From an uncultured Eubacteriales bacterium (lineage in GTDB: Bacteria; Bacillota; Clostridia; Oscillospirales; Oscillospiraceae), in NCBI GenBank assembly GCA_900543085.1, contig UQQF01000004.1, forward strand, positions 11,361-75,360: a stretch of DNA of 64,000 bases. Reading direction: 5' to 3'. Position 1 is the first letter of the stretch, and each line of letters begins with the position of its first letter. The notes beneath the pieces were generated by a model. That model did not search any database and had not been told where the DNA came from. It was given only the letters and a program-made list of their open reading frames with translations. This document shows positions 32,044 through 40,441 of this stretch, one piece after another. A program made the position numbers and the translations under genes.

Positions 32044-32265
32044 GTGAGCAACAAGGGTCTTATCATCGTGATCGTTATCCTGATCTTACTCCTGCCGTTC
32101 ATATTCTTACTGTTAGAGTTATGGTTTTACGAGTGGTCGCCCTACCCGATATTCTGGGCGACGCTTGTGTGCGAAGTCTCCCTGATATGCACCGCCGTCA
32201 TTCTCTCCCGCCTGAACCAGGTGATCAAGCTGCTGCAGGACAGGAGGCAGGACGGCGACAAGTAA
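32044..32265 (+). CDS. Small two-helix membrane protein
   Basis: The 73-residue product is mostly two membrane helices (G-L-I-I-V-I-V-I-L-I-L-L-L and F-W-A-T-L-V-C-E-V-S-L-I-C) with a basic tail (L-Q-D-R-R-Q-D). The GTG start has TTGGAG ten bases before it. It is 17 bases before the next lipoprotein gene. The family is unknown. Confidence 0.65.
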   Translation: MSNKGLIIVIVILILLLPFIFLLLELWFYEWSPYPIFWATLVCEVSLICTAVILSRLNQVIKLLQDRRQDGDK

Positions 32266-32282
32266 AAAATGGAGGTCGTGTC

Positions 32283-32711
32283 ATGAAAAAGCGCCATGTT
32301 TTGGCCGTAACGGCACTTGCAGTGTTAATGTCTCTGCTCCTCTCCGCCTGCGGCGCACGCTCGGCAATTATGGCCGCGCTGCCGGACGAGGCGGCAAAGC
32401 AACAAGCCGCGGAGCTGATGGCCGCGTCGCCCTCGGATGAAGTCACTGAGGACGACATTGCCGAGGACTTGATGCTGTTCCGCTCCGTCGACATAGACAC
32501 CTATGAGTTCACCGAGTTCAGCGTAGACAATGGGATAATTGTCTATCACGACCCCATATCGGCAGGAGAATCGCTGTTATCTATAGAGCAGAAACGCAAC
32601 GGCGATGTTGTAATAGACATTTTGGAGGGGGATCTCCACGACCAAGTCACCTACAAATCCAACGGGGACGTACTGCTCAACGGCAAAAAAATGACGGTAA
32701 CGAGCAGTTGA
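32283..32711 (+). CDS. Small lipoprotein of unknown function
   Basis: The 142-residue protein has a lipoprotein signal (L-M-S-L-L-L-S-A-C-G) and an acidic helical part (E-V-T-E-D-D-I-A-E-D). Its C-terminal beta strands (D-G-D-L-H-like repeats: L-E-G-D-L-H-D-Q-V-T-Y) are a little like PepSY or beta-sandwich domains. AAAAAATGGAGG lies before the ATG. It probably shares a transcript with the small membrane proteins on either side. Confidence 0.72.
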   Translation: MKKRHVLAVTALAVLMSLLLSACGARSAIMAALPDEAAKQQAAELMAASPSDEVTEDDIAEDLMLFRSVDIDTYEFTEFSVDNGIIVYHDPISAGESLLSIEQKRNGDVVIDILEGDLHDQVTYKSNGDVLLNGKKMTVTSS

Positions 32712-32743
32712 ACACCAAAGTGCCGCCACGAGAGGTGAAAAGT

Positions 32744-33214
32744 ATGAGCGAAAAAGCAAAGTATGTATTGCAGCGGGTACTGAAATACGTCGTCGCCATC
32801 ATTGCAAGCCTGTGCGAAGCGTACGTGATGTTCATCCTTTGCATTAGATTCGGAATCCAAGGCTATTGGTCTATAGCTATTTGGGTTCTGGCAGAGTTTG
32901 CGAATTTGTATGCGCTAGGTTTTTTCCCATTTACCGATAAAAGCGCCGAAGCATTTAGCAAATCAAAGAAAATTTTATCTTTTCTGGTGAATATTATAAT
33001 CATGGGAATTTGGGGCGTGAGCATGCACTTTGGCATATCAATCGCAGACGGCGGTATCTATCAGAATGAATACTGCATTATCAGCCATATGCCATTTGTT
33101 GAAGCCTATATGCACGAAAATGATATGCTCGACGGCTACTATGAGAGCGTCATTAACGGTCCATCTTCCACTTCCGAAGAAATCGCCTGGGCGGAAGAAC
33201 GGCTGGCTGACTGA
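32744..33214 (+). CDS. Membrane protein of unknown function
   Basis: The 156-residue product has three membrane helices in the first 105 residues (Y-V-V-A-I-I-A-S-L-C-E-A-Y-V-M-F; W-S-I-A-I-W-V-L-A-E-F-A; F-L-V-N-I-I-I-M-G-I-W) and an acidic C-terminal tail (S-S-T-S-E-E-I-A-W-A-E-E). GAGAGGTG precedes the ATG. It closes the operon that starts at 32044; no function is suggested by the sequence. Confidence 0.7.
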   Translation: MSEKAKYVLQRVLKYVVAIIASLCEAYVMFILCIRFGIQGYWSIAIWVLAEFANLYALGFFPFTDKSAEAFSKSKKILSFLVNIIIMGIWGVSMHFGISIADGGIYQNEYCIISHMPFVEAYMHENDMLDGYYESVINGPSSTSEEIAWAEERLAD

Positions 33215-33289
33215 GGGCAAAGCAATGCGGCTGAGCGCAGCCGGACGCGCCCACAGTCGCTGTCCATCCACAGCATTCGCCGGCAGTCT

Positions 33290-33319
33290 AAGAAGCGCGG
33301 GGTTGTCCCGCGCTTCTTT
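33290..33319 (+). terminator. Terminator of the small-protein operon
   Basis: AAGAAGCGCGGG pairs with CCCGCGCTTCTT around GTTGT and ends in TTT. Confidence 0.8.
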
Positions 33320-33462
33320 GGTTTATGCTTTCAATGCCTTACACGCCCCGCTCCGTCCGTCTCCGCAGCGGGTGAAAAGCGTGGAAAAATATCCGCCAAA
33401 CCTATATAATTGTCACAGGGATTACACATCCGCGAGTTAGAGTTTGACCGGGAGGGAGAGAC

Positions 33463-34134
33463 ATGGACTGCAAAATACTCATCGCCGAGGATGAGCCGAG
33501 GCTCAGAGAGGTGCTGTGCGACTACTTCAAGAGCCGCGGCGACGTGCCGGTCGAGGCGGCTGACGGCGCGGCGGCGCTGGAGCTGAGCAAAGACGGCGAA
33601 TTCGATGCGGTGCTGCTGGACATAATGATGCCCGAGCTGGACGGGTTGAGCGTCTGCCGCGCGCTCAGGCGCACAAAGGATGTGCCCATAATATTCCTCA
33701 CGGCTCTCTCCGACGAGGAGGACAAGCTGCTGGGCTACGAGCTGGGCGCGGATGACTATGTTACAAAGCCGTTCAGTCTCACGCTGCTGTACGCCAAAAC
33801 AATGGCGCTCATACGCCGCAGCCGCGGCGGCCTGCTCACTCACGACAGGCTGAGCGCCGCCGGAATAACGCTTGAGCTCTCCACCCGGCGCGTCTTTGCC
33901 GGCCGTCGCGAGGTGAGCCTTACGCCCAAGGAATTCGCCCTCCTGAGCTGCCTTATGCGCAACCGCAACATGGTCATGAGCCGCGAGCAGCTGCTTGTGA
34001 AGTGCTGGGGCTACGACTACGAGGGCGAGTCACGCGCGGTGGACACGCAAATCCGCCGTTTGCGCGACAAGCTGGGCGAGTATTCGGCGTGCATAAAGAC
34101 CGTCATCAAGGCCGGCTACAAACTGGAGGGCTGA
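33463..34134 (+). CDS. OmpR/PhoB-type response regulator
   Basis: The 223-residue protein has a receiver domain (I-L-I-A-E-D-E-P-R, phospho-acceptor in L-L-D-I-M-M-P, switch T-A and Lys in D-Y-V-T-K-P-F). A winged-helix domain follows (L-T-P-K-E-F-A-L-L, S-R-E-Q-L-L, G-E-S-R-A-V-D-T-Q-I-R-R-L-R). It acts with the kinase starting three bases after its stop. A promoter with TATAAT at about 33403 lies upstream, and GGGAGGGAG precedes the ATG. Confidence 0.95.
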   Translation: MDCKILIAEDEPRLREVLCDYFKSRGDVPVEAADGAAALELSKDGEFDAVLLDIMMPELDGLSVCRALRRTKDVPIIFLTALSDEEDKLLGYELGADDYVTKPFSLTLLYAKTMALIRRSRGGLLTHDRLSAAGITLELSTRRVFAGRREVSLTPKEFALLSCLMRNRNMVMSREQLLVKCWGYDYEGESRAVDTQIRRLRDKLGEYSACIKTVIKAGYKLEG

Positions 34135-34136
34135 GT

Positions 34137-36083
34137 ATGAGAGGAAAACGTGAGGCCGGGGCGACTTCACGCATAGCGCTGCTGCTCGCCGGAGCAGTGC
34201 TGGGCGCCTGGCTCCTGTGTATGCTTCTGCTCACAGCCGCAACGGCCGAGGCCGCCGCGCAGAGGTTCCTGGATAAATACCAAGCCAGAGCCGGGTATAT
34301 CGCGCGCATGTACGAATCCTACACTACTGACGGCGATGAGCTTGACGCCTGGTATATTCTGAGCAGTACAGCGCAGCCGTCGATGCAGTATCGCCAAGCG
34401 GAGCTGTTGAAGCGCGGCTCCGGCCTCGACGCGCACGTTTCCGCCGCCGTGTATGGCAGCGACGGGGACATGACCGCAACCAGCACGCGCGACTTTTTTG
34501 TCGCGGAGACCTACACAGAAGACCAGTGGGAATCACAGGACGCGGACGGCAGGGTGAACCGGCTGGTCTTCTTTGACCGGAGCTGTCTTACCGCCGAGCC
34601 GGAGGCTCTGAACAACGCGCGCGCATTGAAGCTTACCGGCGCGCTCGTGGACGGCGAGTTCGTGCCCGCGAGCATCTCAGGCATAAGCCTCAGTGATTTC
34701 ATGCGTGTCCGGAACGGATTTGAAAGCGTGCCGGAGGTCATGCAAAGAGCCGCTCTCGAATGGTCGGAGCTATACAGAGACCCCGACGCTGCGGAATCGC
34801 TCACACTTTATGCCGAACTCGCCTCCGTCAACTGCCCCGAGCCCTCCGGCGCGATAAAATTCACCCGCTCCGCCGAGTATGACGACTGGGTGCTTAACGG
34901 CAGCTATGAGGATCTGGGCGAGCTGCTGCTCGCGCTCGGCGGCGAGATCGGACGCAGTCCAGGCCTCGATTGGTCGTGGCGCTACTCCGGTACGAGCATG
35001 GTCGTAGCGAGCGCGGCATTCAGCTACACATATGAGGGCGAGAGCATCGTCCAGGATGGGCTCCCCTATGGTTGGAACGACATAGATGCAGACTACTACG
35101 TCATATGCGTCGCAAGCTTTTCTCCGTGGTTGAGCGCGGCGCATGAGCTAATATGGCATTACGCAGCCTCGCTGGCCATAGCGCTGCTGCTCGCGCTGAT
35201 AGTTCTGCTGCGGGTGCGCAGGCAGCTCATCGCCCCGGTAACGGCAGTGGGCGACGCACTCCTCTCCGGAGCCAGGCCGGAGGTGCGGACAACTTATATC
35301 TGGCGGTGGCACGAGGCCGTCCGGCTCAGGGAGGGACTATACCGGTGCAGCGACGAGCTGGTGAAGCTCGAAAACGAGCGCACACGGCTGAGTCAGGCGC
35401 TGGACTACTCCCGTGCCGCCGAGGAAAATCGCCGCCGCACCGTCAGCGCCGTCGCGCACGAGCTGAAGACGCCGCTCGCCGTCATCCACAGCTACGCCGA
35501 GGGTCTGCGCGAGCACATAGCCGAGGATAAGCGCGAGAAATACATCGACGTCATACTGGCCGAGGCCGAGCGCAGCGACGCGATGGTGCTGGAAATGCTG
35601 GACTTCTCAAGGCTTGAGGCCGGCAAAATCAAGCTGGCTCGCGACGAGTTCTCGCTCGCGGCGCTTGTGCGCAGCGAGTTTGAGAAGCTGGAGGTTCCGG
35701 CTTCGGCCAAGCGGCTGCGGCTCAGCTTTGACTTTCCGGAGGACTTCACCGTGATAGCCGATGAGCAGCGCATCGCACAGGTGATTGAGAACCTGGCCTC
35801 AAACGCGGTAAAATATACGCCCGAGGGCGGAAGCGTGAGCGTGAAGCTGGCGGATGAGGGCGCGAGCTGCACTCTCACCGTCGCCAACGACGGTCCTCTC
35901 CTCACAGACGAGCAGCTGGACAATGTTTGGGAGCCGTTCTACCGCGTCGACGAAAGCCGCACCGAACCCGGCACCGGGCTCGGCCTGGCGATTTCCCGGA
36001 GCATCATCTCACTCCACGGCGGCAAATGCTTCGCCGCCAACACCCCCGCCGGCGTCCGCTTCGGCTTCACCCTGACCAAATAG
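34137..36083 (+). CDS. Sensor histidine kinase
   Basis: The 648-residue kinase has an N-terminal membrane helix (about 12-32), a large extracytoplasmic domain (about 35-335) and a second helix (about 345-365). The HisKA box is A-V-A-H-E-L-K-T-P-L-A-V with the phospho-acceptor His. N (E-N-L-A-S-N-A-V-K-Y), F (W-E-P-F-Y-R) and G (G-T-G-L-G-L-A-I) boxes follow. The big outer domain suggests it senses an envelope or extracellular signal. It is paired with the regulator upstream. A GC-rich hairpin follows the stop codon. Confidence 0.94.
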   Translation: MRGKREAGATSRIALLLAGAVLGAWLLCMLLLTAATAEAAAQRFLDKYQARAGYIARMYESYTTDGDELDAWYILSSTAQPSMQYRQAELLKRGSGLDAHVSAAVYGSDGDMTATSTRDFFVAETYTEDQWESQDADGRVNRLVFFDRSCLTAEPEALNNARALKLTGALVDGEFVPASISGISLSDFMRVRNGFESVPEVMQRAALEWSELYRDPDAAESLTLYAELASVNCPEPSGAIKFTRSAEYDDWVLNGSYEDLGELLLALGGEIGRSPGLDWSWRYSGTSMVVASAAFSYTYEGESIVQDGLPYGWNDIDADYYVICVASFSPWLSAAHELIWHYAASLAIALLLALIVLLRVRRQLIAPVTAVGDALLSGARPEVRTTYIWRWHEAVRLREGLYRCSDELVKLENERTRLSQALDYSRAAEENRRRTVSAVAHELKTPLAVIHSYAEGLREHIAEDKREKYIDVILAEAERSDAMVLEMLDFSRLEAGKIKLARDEFSLAALVRSEFEKLEVPASAKRLRLSFDFPEDFTVIADEQRIAQVIENLASNAVKYTPEGGSVSVKLADEGASCTLTVANDGPLLTDEQLDNVWEPFYRVDESRTEPGTGLGLAISRSIISLHGGKCFAANTPAGVRFGFTLTK

Positions 36084-36148
36084 AAAACGCCCCGCCCCCC
36101 CGCCGTTTCCGGCGAGGAGCGGGGCGCTTGGCGGGTGTGGGAAAGGGG

Positions 36149-36202
36149 CTCATGGTACAGGGCGGGAACATCACGGATGGTGCTTCCGTCTTGTACCATG
36201 AG
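36149..36202 (+). repeat. Inverted-repeat element, 54 bases
   Basis: CTCATGGTACA pairs with TGTACCATGAG; inside, GGAA/TTCC and CAC/GTG pair as well, giving one long interrupted hairpin. It lies between the kinase and the convergent vWA gene. A second hairpin CCCGGAGC-TTT-GCTCCGGG at 36229-36247 stands next to the vWA stop. They may be terminators, but T-runs are missing. Confidence 0.45.
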
Positions 36203-36255
36203 TCCGTTTTAACGGCCTCGCTATGTAGCCCGGAGCTTTGCTCCGGGTCTCGCTT

Positions 36256-37632
36256 TTACGTTGCGGCGGATTCGCAGCAGCGGTAGCCGTTGTCGATATA
36301 GTGCGCAATGCAGCGTGCGCGCATTCGGCGTGTCGAGCACATGTCCGCACCGTCTCCACCGTTTACATCCAGATCCTCCGGCAGGACGAACTTGATGCAG
36401 CGGACAAGCACGTCTCTGCACCCGTTCTGACTGTGCGCCGGGATGGTCATGACCTTCATGCCGCGCTGATACTCCATCCCCGACTCGTCTACTTCCGTGA
36501 GTATGACGGCCATGGCCACCCGCCTGTCGGGGCAGACGCCGGTCAGCCTCACGTCGAGCTGGACGATGCGTCCAAGCCCCTCAAGCGCCACGTCGCCCAT
36601 ATCGAGGGTCGCCGCCTCCTCACAGCCGTCCACGCTGAGATCCACAGGGACTGGGCACGGCTCGTTTACGACTATGCCGCAGTCTACAGTTACCGTCGGC
36701 TCCGGGAAGTTTACAACGTTCCCCTCGGTGTCCGTATAGGTTATCAGCTCGTTCACCGGCTTTGTGCCGGGCGTGCCCGCCGTGTGGCGGACGTAGAACT
36801 CGAGCTGCGCGGTTTCGCTCGCGCTCACGCCGAGCTCGGGTATGCTCCAGCGCAGGGTGGTGTCCGAGAGCTTCTCGGCCGTGCCCTTGCCGGGGCTGAC
36901 AATGCTGGTAATCTCAAAGTCCGGGTTCACCTTCTCGTCGATGACTATATTGGTCGCGCCGGTCTTGGAGATGTTCTCGGCCAGCTCGGCGAACAGCTCC
37001 TCCAGCTCCTCAGCGTCCGGGGTCACAGCCACGTGAGTCGCGGTCGGGTCGCTGGCCCACTCATTCAGCGCGTTTACGTCCACGCCGTCCGAGCCGAGCA
37101 GGCCGATGCAGTAGATGGTTATCCCCTGAGACTTGGCGTCGGCCGCAACAGGCGCCGGCGGAGACCCGGCCGTGGTCCGGCCGTCGGTGAACATCACTAT
37201 GACGCGCGCATTGGAGCTGGCGTCGTCAAAGAGCCCGGCCGCCTTGCTGAAGGCGTCGGCGTGGTTGGTGTTGCCCATAGCCGCGAGCGCGTCTACCGCG
37301 TTTTTCAGCGCGTCGACGCTGGTTATGAGCTGCGTGTTGGCCACGGCAGTGTCTGCAAAGCTCACTACGCCTATACGGCTCCCCGAACCTATCTGACCGT
37401 CGGCGGAGCCGCCGGTCGCCTCGGATATGATGTCGATGAAGGTCTTGGCTCCGAGCTTCATATTTGCCATAGGCTCTCCCGTCATGCTCCCGGAGCGGTC
37501 GAGAACCAGCGCGATGTCGGTGGGATTGGTCACGATGTCCGGCGCCGCGGTGAGCGCCAGCGTCACGCGCAGCGAGCCGTCGCAGTCGATGCGGTCGGCG
37601 CTTACAAGTTTGTTGGAATTGGTTATACCCAT
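36256..37632 (-). CDS. Von Willebrand factor A domain protein
   Basis: The 458-residue protein has a vWA domain (about 35-215) with a complete metal site: D-R-S-G-S-M, a Thr in N-T-N-H-A-D and D-G in F-T-D-G-R-T. A beta domain follows, then a C-terminal part with about eight Cys and repeated strands, which could hold a metal or disulfides. There is no signal peptide or membrane helix, so it appears cytosolic despite its surface-like domains. AAAGGAGG precedes the ATG. Binding partner and role are unknown. Confidence 0.82.
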   Translation of the reverse strand: MGITNSNKLVSADRIDCDGSLRVTLALTAAPDIVTNPTDIALVLDRSGSMTGEPMANMKLGAKTFIDIISEATGGSADGQIGSGSRIGVVSFADTAVANTQLITSVDALKNAVDALAAMGNTNHADAFSKAAGLFDDASSNARVIVMFTDGRTTAGSPPAPVAADAKSQGITIYCIGLLGSDGVDVNALNEWASDPTATHVAVTPDAEELEELFAELAENISKTGATNIVIDEKVNPDFEITSIVSPGKGTAEKLSDTTLRWSIPELGVSASETAQLEFYVRHTAGTPGTKPVNELITYTDTEGNVVNFPEPTVTVDCGIVVNEPCPVPVDLSVDGCEEAATLDMGDVALEGLGRIVQLDVRLTGVCPDRRVAMAVILTEVDESGMEYQRGMKVMTIPAHSQNGCRDVLVRCIKFVLPEDLDVNGGDGADMCSTRRMRARCIAHYIDNGYRCCESAAT

Positions 37633-37718
37633 GTCGTTCCTCCTTTTGAGAGTTCGGAACATTCTATTCCCCGCACCGTGCAAGTGTGCTATAATGTGAC
37701 AAAATCGGAGGTGAGGCG

Positions 37719-38555
37719 GTGAAACGAAGGGTGTTCGTACTGATAATAGCAGCCGCCCTTGTGCTGGCGCTGCTCATCTGGCTGCTGTGGGCAAACTCGT
37801 CGCCGGCAGCCACGCAGGTTACCGTCGCCTCCGGCGCGCTGCCCGAGGCGTTCGAGGGCTTCAAAATCGCCCACGTGTCCGATTTGCACAGCGCAGTGTT
37901 CGGCAGGAAAAACGAAAAGCTGCTGTCGCTCATCCGCGCCGCGAAGCCGGACATCATAGCCATAACCGGCGACCTGATAGACTCCAGGCACACGGATATC
38001 GACTCCGCCCTGGCCTTTGTGGAGGCCGCAGCGGAGATAGCCCCGGTCTACTATGTCACCGGCAACCACGAATCCAGACTGGACTTTGACGAGATAGAGC
38101 CGCGGCTTATCGCCGCCGGGGCGCGCGTGCTGCGAAACGAGGCCGAGGACATCGGGCGCGGCGGCGAGCGCATACGGCTGGCGGGCATAGACGACCCCAG
38201 CTTCATCCGTACCGGCGGGACAGCCGAGGAGCGCGCCGCCGCAGAGCTGGAGCAGCTGGGAGATGGCGGCGGCACATTCACCGTGCTCCTCGCCCACCGT
38301 CCGGAGCTTGTCGAGGTCTACGCCGGATACGGCGCCGGCCTGGTGCTGAGCGGGCACGCCCACGGCGGGCAGGTTCGCCTGCCGCTCCTCGGCGGGCTGT
38401 ACGCGCCGGGTCAGGGGCTGCTGCCGGAGTACGACTCCGGGCTTTACAGCCTGGGCGAAACGCAGATGGTCGTCTCGCGCGGCCTGGGAAACAGCGTGGC
38501 GCCGCTGCGCGTGAACAACCGCCCGGAGCTTGTGATCGTGACTCTTTCGCGCTGA
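37719..38555 (+). CDS. Membrane-anchored metallophosphoesterase
   Basis: The 278-residue protein has one N-terminal membrane helix (5-25) and a calcineurin-like domain. Metal motifs are H-V-S-D-L-H, I-T-G-D-L-I-D, V-T-G-N-H-E, L-L-A-H-R-P and S-G-H-A-H-G-G-Q. This is the YkuE/YaeI-like group, whose members act on lipid or nucleotide phosphates at the membrane. GTG is the start, behind CGGAGGTGAG. It stands divergent from the vWA gene and convergent with the VanW gene. Confidence 0.9.
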   Translation: MKRRVFVLIIAAALVLALLIWLLWANSSPAATQVTVASGALPEAFEGFKIAHVSDLHSAVFGRKNEKLLSLIRAAKPDIIAITGDLIDSRHTDIDSALAFVEAAAEIAPVYYVTGNHESRLDFDEIEPRLIAAGARVLRNEAEDIGRGGERIRLAGIDDPSFIRTGGTAEERAAAELEQLGDGGGTFTVLLAHRPELVEVYAGYGAGLVLSGHAHGGQVRLPLLGGLYAPGQGLLPEYDSGLYSLGETQMVVSRGLGNSVAPLRVNNRPELVIVTLSR

Positions 38556-38557
38556 CG

Positions 38558-38600
38558 CAAAAAGGCTCTCAGTCCCCACCGGGACTGAGAGCCTTTTTTC
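38558..38600 (+). terminator. Bidirectional terminator
   Basis: AAAAAGGCTCTCAGTCCC pairs with GGGACTGAGAGCCTTTTTT. The VanW gene stop codon lies in its T-run. Confidence 0.93.
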
Positions 38601-40422
38601 ATTCTGTGCCGTCCACCGGCTCGGTCGGCTCCGCGCTGGGCGCGGGCGTGGCCGTGGGCGTCGGCGTCGGGTAGACGATGTTCTCCTCGTGGTAGTGGTA
38701 CACGCTGCTGGCCTCGGCGGTGCGGGAGATGAGCGTGCCGTCGGAGGCGTAGACGCAGCGGTGCGTCTGTGCGGTGTAGCCGGTGGCGACGTCGGGGTAG
38801 TCGCTGTTCGTGTAGATGTACCCCGTCACGGCGTGCTCCATCACCACGTAGGTGCCCTCGGTGTTCGTGCCGACTATGTGCACCGTGCAGGTGTTGCTCG
38901 CCGTGTCGACGCTGGCGACTATCTTGATGGGCCAGTCGGTGTTGTTGGTGAACTTGAACTCCGGTCCTCCCCAGCTGACCGTCGCATCCAAGCCCGCCGG
39001 GAGGTAATTCACCGGGAAGTAATGGCAGCTGCGCACGTCTATTTGCAGGTTGGCCAGCAGCGCGGCGTAGTACAGCGAGCTGGAGACCTGGCAGATGCCG
39101 CCGCCGACCTCCTGCACGACCTCGCCGCCGGAATACGCCCCGGCAGCCTTGTAGCCGCGCTCGGTGGTGCGCTCGCCCAGGCACTGGTTGTAGTCGAACT
39201 GCTCGCCGGGCATGAGCACCACTTCGTTTATGGAGTTGGCCGCAAGCTGGACATTGTTGATCCGGTTGGCCGTGCTGCCGGAGAGGCTTGTAACCACCGG
39301 GTCTCCGAAGTCCCACGAGAAAAGCAGCTCCTCGTATTGCTCGGTGGTGTACTCCGGCTCGGTTATCTCGGCCGGTATCTCCACGGTCTCGCCGACCTCG
39401 GCGGCGTCCCAAAGGCGCTGAGCCTCGGCGGTGTCGAAGTCCACGCCGGTCACGCTCTCGGTCACCTCGCCGCTCTCCTTGTCGTAGGTCGCGCTGACGG
39501 CCTCGCGGTACACGGTGTCGTGGAGGCTGTTCACGTCCAGCTCCTCGCCCTGCGTGTCGGCCACCTCGTACTCGAGCGCGCCGTAGCGGCGCTCGGCCAG
39601 GGCGGTGCAGATAAGCGTGGTCAGCTCGTCCACGTCTATGCCGATGCTGGACGCGCCCTTGACCACACGGATAACCTTCTCCTCCTCGTCCACCTCCACA
39701 CCGGAGGTCTGGAGGTCGTTGAGTATGTCCGTGACCGTGCTCTGCACCAGGCTGCGCACGGCGGTCTCGTCGACGTCTATCTCCACTTCCACGCCCGCGC
39801 CGGAGATCATGCAGCTTATGTAGCGACCCAGGCAGGCGAAGATGTTGCCGTCGTGGCAGTAGTCGTAGGCCGTCTGCGCGGCCTGCTGAGCCGTGACGGA
39901 AGCCCCGGCCTCCGAGGCCTGGACCGTCAGCGTGCGCTCCATCGGCAAGGCCACGGTCACCGTCTCGTTCTCGTTTGACCAGCCGGAGTTCTCCAGCTCA
40001 TACGCGGCCTCGGTGACGGTCATGCCGCCGAGATTCACGCCGCTGATGGTCACGTTCGGGTAAATGACGTCGCTGCCGGAGACGTAGAAGCCGAAGCCGA
40101 TCACGGCGATCAGGATAACGGCCACGACGCTCGCGGCTATTATGGCGGCCTTTTTCGCTCCGCCGCCCTTGCGCGGCCTGGCGGGCTGGGGCTTTGCCCC
40201 GGCTCCGGCGCTCCCGGCCGCGGTCTGAGCGGCGCTCTTTTGGGTCGGAGGCGAGTTCTTTCCCGACCCGGCGTATTCGCGGTAAGCCTGGTTGCGCGCC
40301 TTGTCGGCCTTTTTGCGCGCCTGCTCGCGCGCCCGGTTGGCCTTGGCCTCGCTCACCGGCTCAAAGGACGCCGTGTCCCGGCTGACGCGCGGCCTGTGGC
40401 TGTCGTTACCAAACAGTTTCAT
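38599..40422 (-). CDS. VanW family protein with peptidoglycan-binding-like domains
   Basis: The 607-residue protein has a basic N-terminal tail, one membrane helix (about 92-115), two YoaR-like putative peptidoglycan-binding domains (120-340) and a VanW domain (about 385-520: E-Q-F-D-Y-N-Q-C-L-G, G-G-G-I-C-Q-V-S-S-S-L-Y). The tail is Pro/Thr rich (T-P-T-P-T-A-T-P-A-P). VanW proteins are found near vancomycin resistance genes and in many Clostridia as wall-associated proteins of unclear action. A weak AGGACAAAAAG precedes the ATG. HemW is encoded upstream on the same strand, 19 bases away. Confidence 0.87.
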   Translation of the reverse strand: MKLFGNDSHRPRVSRDTASFEPVSEAKANRAREQARKKADKARNQAYREYAGSGKNSPPTQKSAAQTAAGSAGAGAKPQPARPRKGGGAKKAAIIAASVVAVILIAVIGFGFYVSGSDVIYPNVTISGVNLGGMTVTEAAYELENSGWSNENETVTVALPMERTLTVQASEAGASVTAQQAAQTAYDYCHDGNIFACLGRYISCMISGAGVEVEIDVDETAVRSLVQSTVTDILNDLQTSGVEVDEEEKVIRVVKGASSIGIDVDELTTLICTALAERRYGALEYEVADTQGEELDVNSLHDTVYREAVSATYDKESGEVTESVTGVDFDTAEAQRLWDAAEVGETVEIPAEITEPEYTTEQYEELLFSWDFGDPVVTSLSGSTANRINNVQLAANSINEVVLMPGEQFDYNQCLGERTTERGYKAAGAYSGGEVVQEVGGGICQVSSSLYYAALLANLQIDVRSCHYFPVNYLPAGLDATVSWGGPEFKFTNNTDWPIKIVASVDTASNTCTVHIVGTNTEGTYVVMEHAVTGYIYTNSDYPDVATGYTAQTHRCVYASDGTLISRTAEASSVYHYHEENIVYPTPTPTATPAPSAEPTEPVDGTE

Positions 40423-40441
40423 CTTTTTGTCCTCGTACTGA

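Noticed and set aside
32028..32282. Upstream extension of the small lipoprotein to an ATG at 32034
   Set aside because: The extended part has no domain and overlaps the small membrane protein gene in another frame; the lipoprotein signal at 32283 with GGAGG is the natural start.
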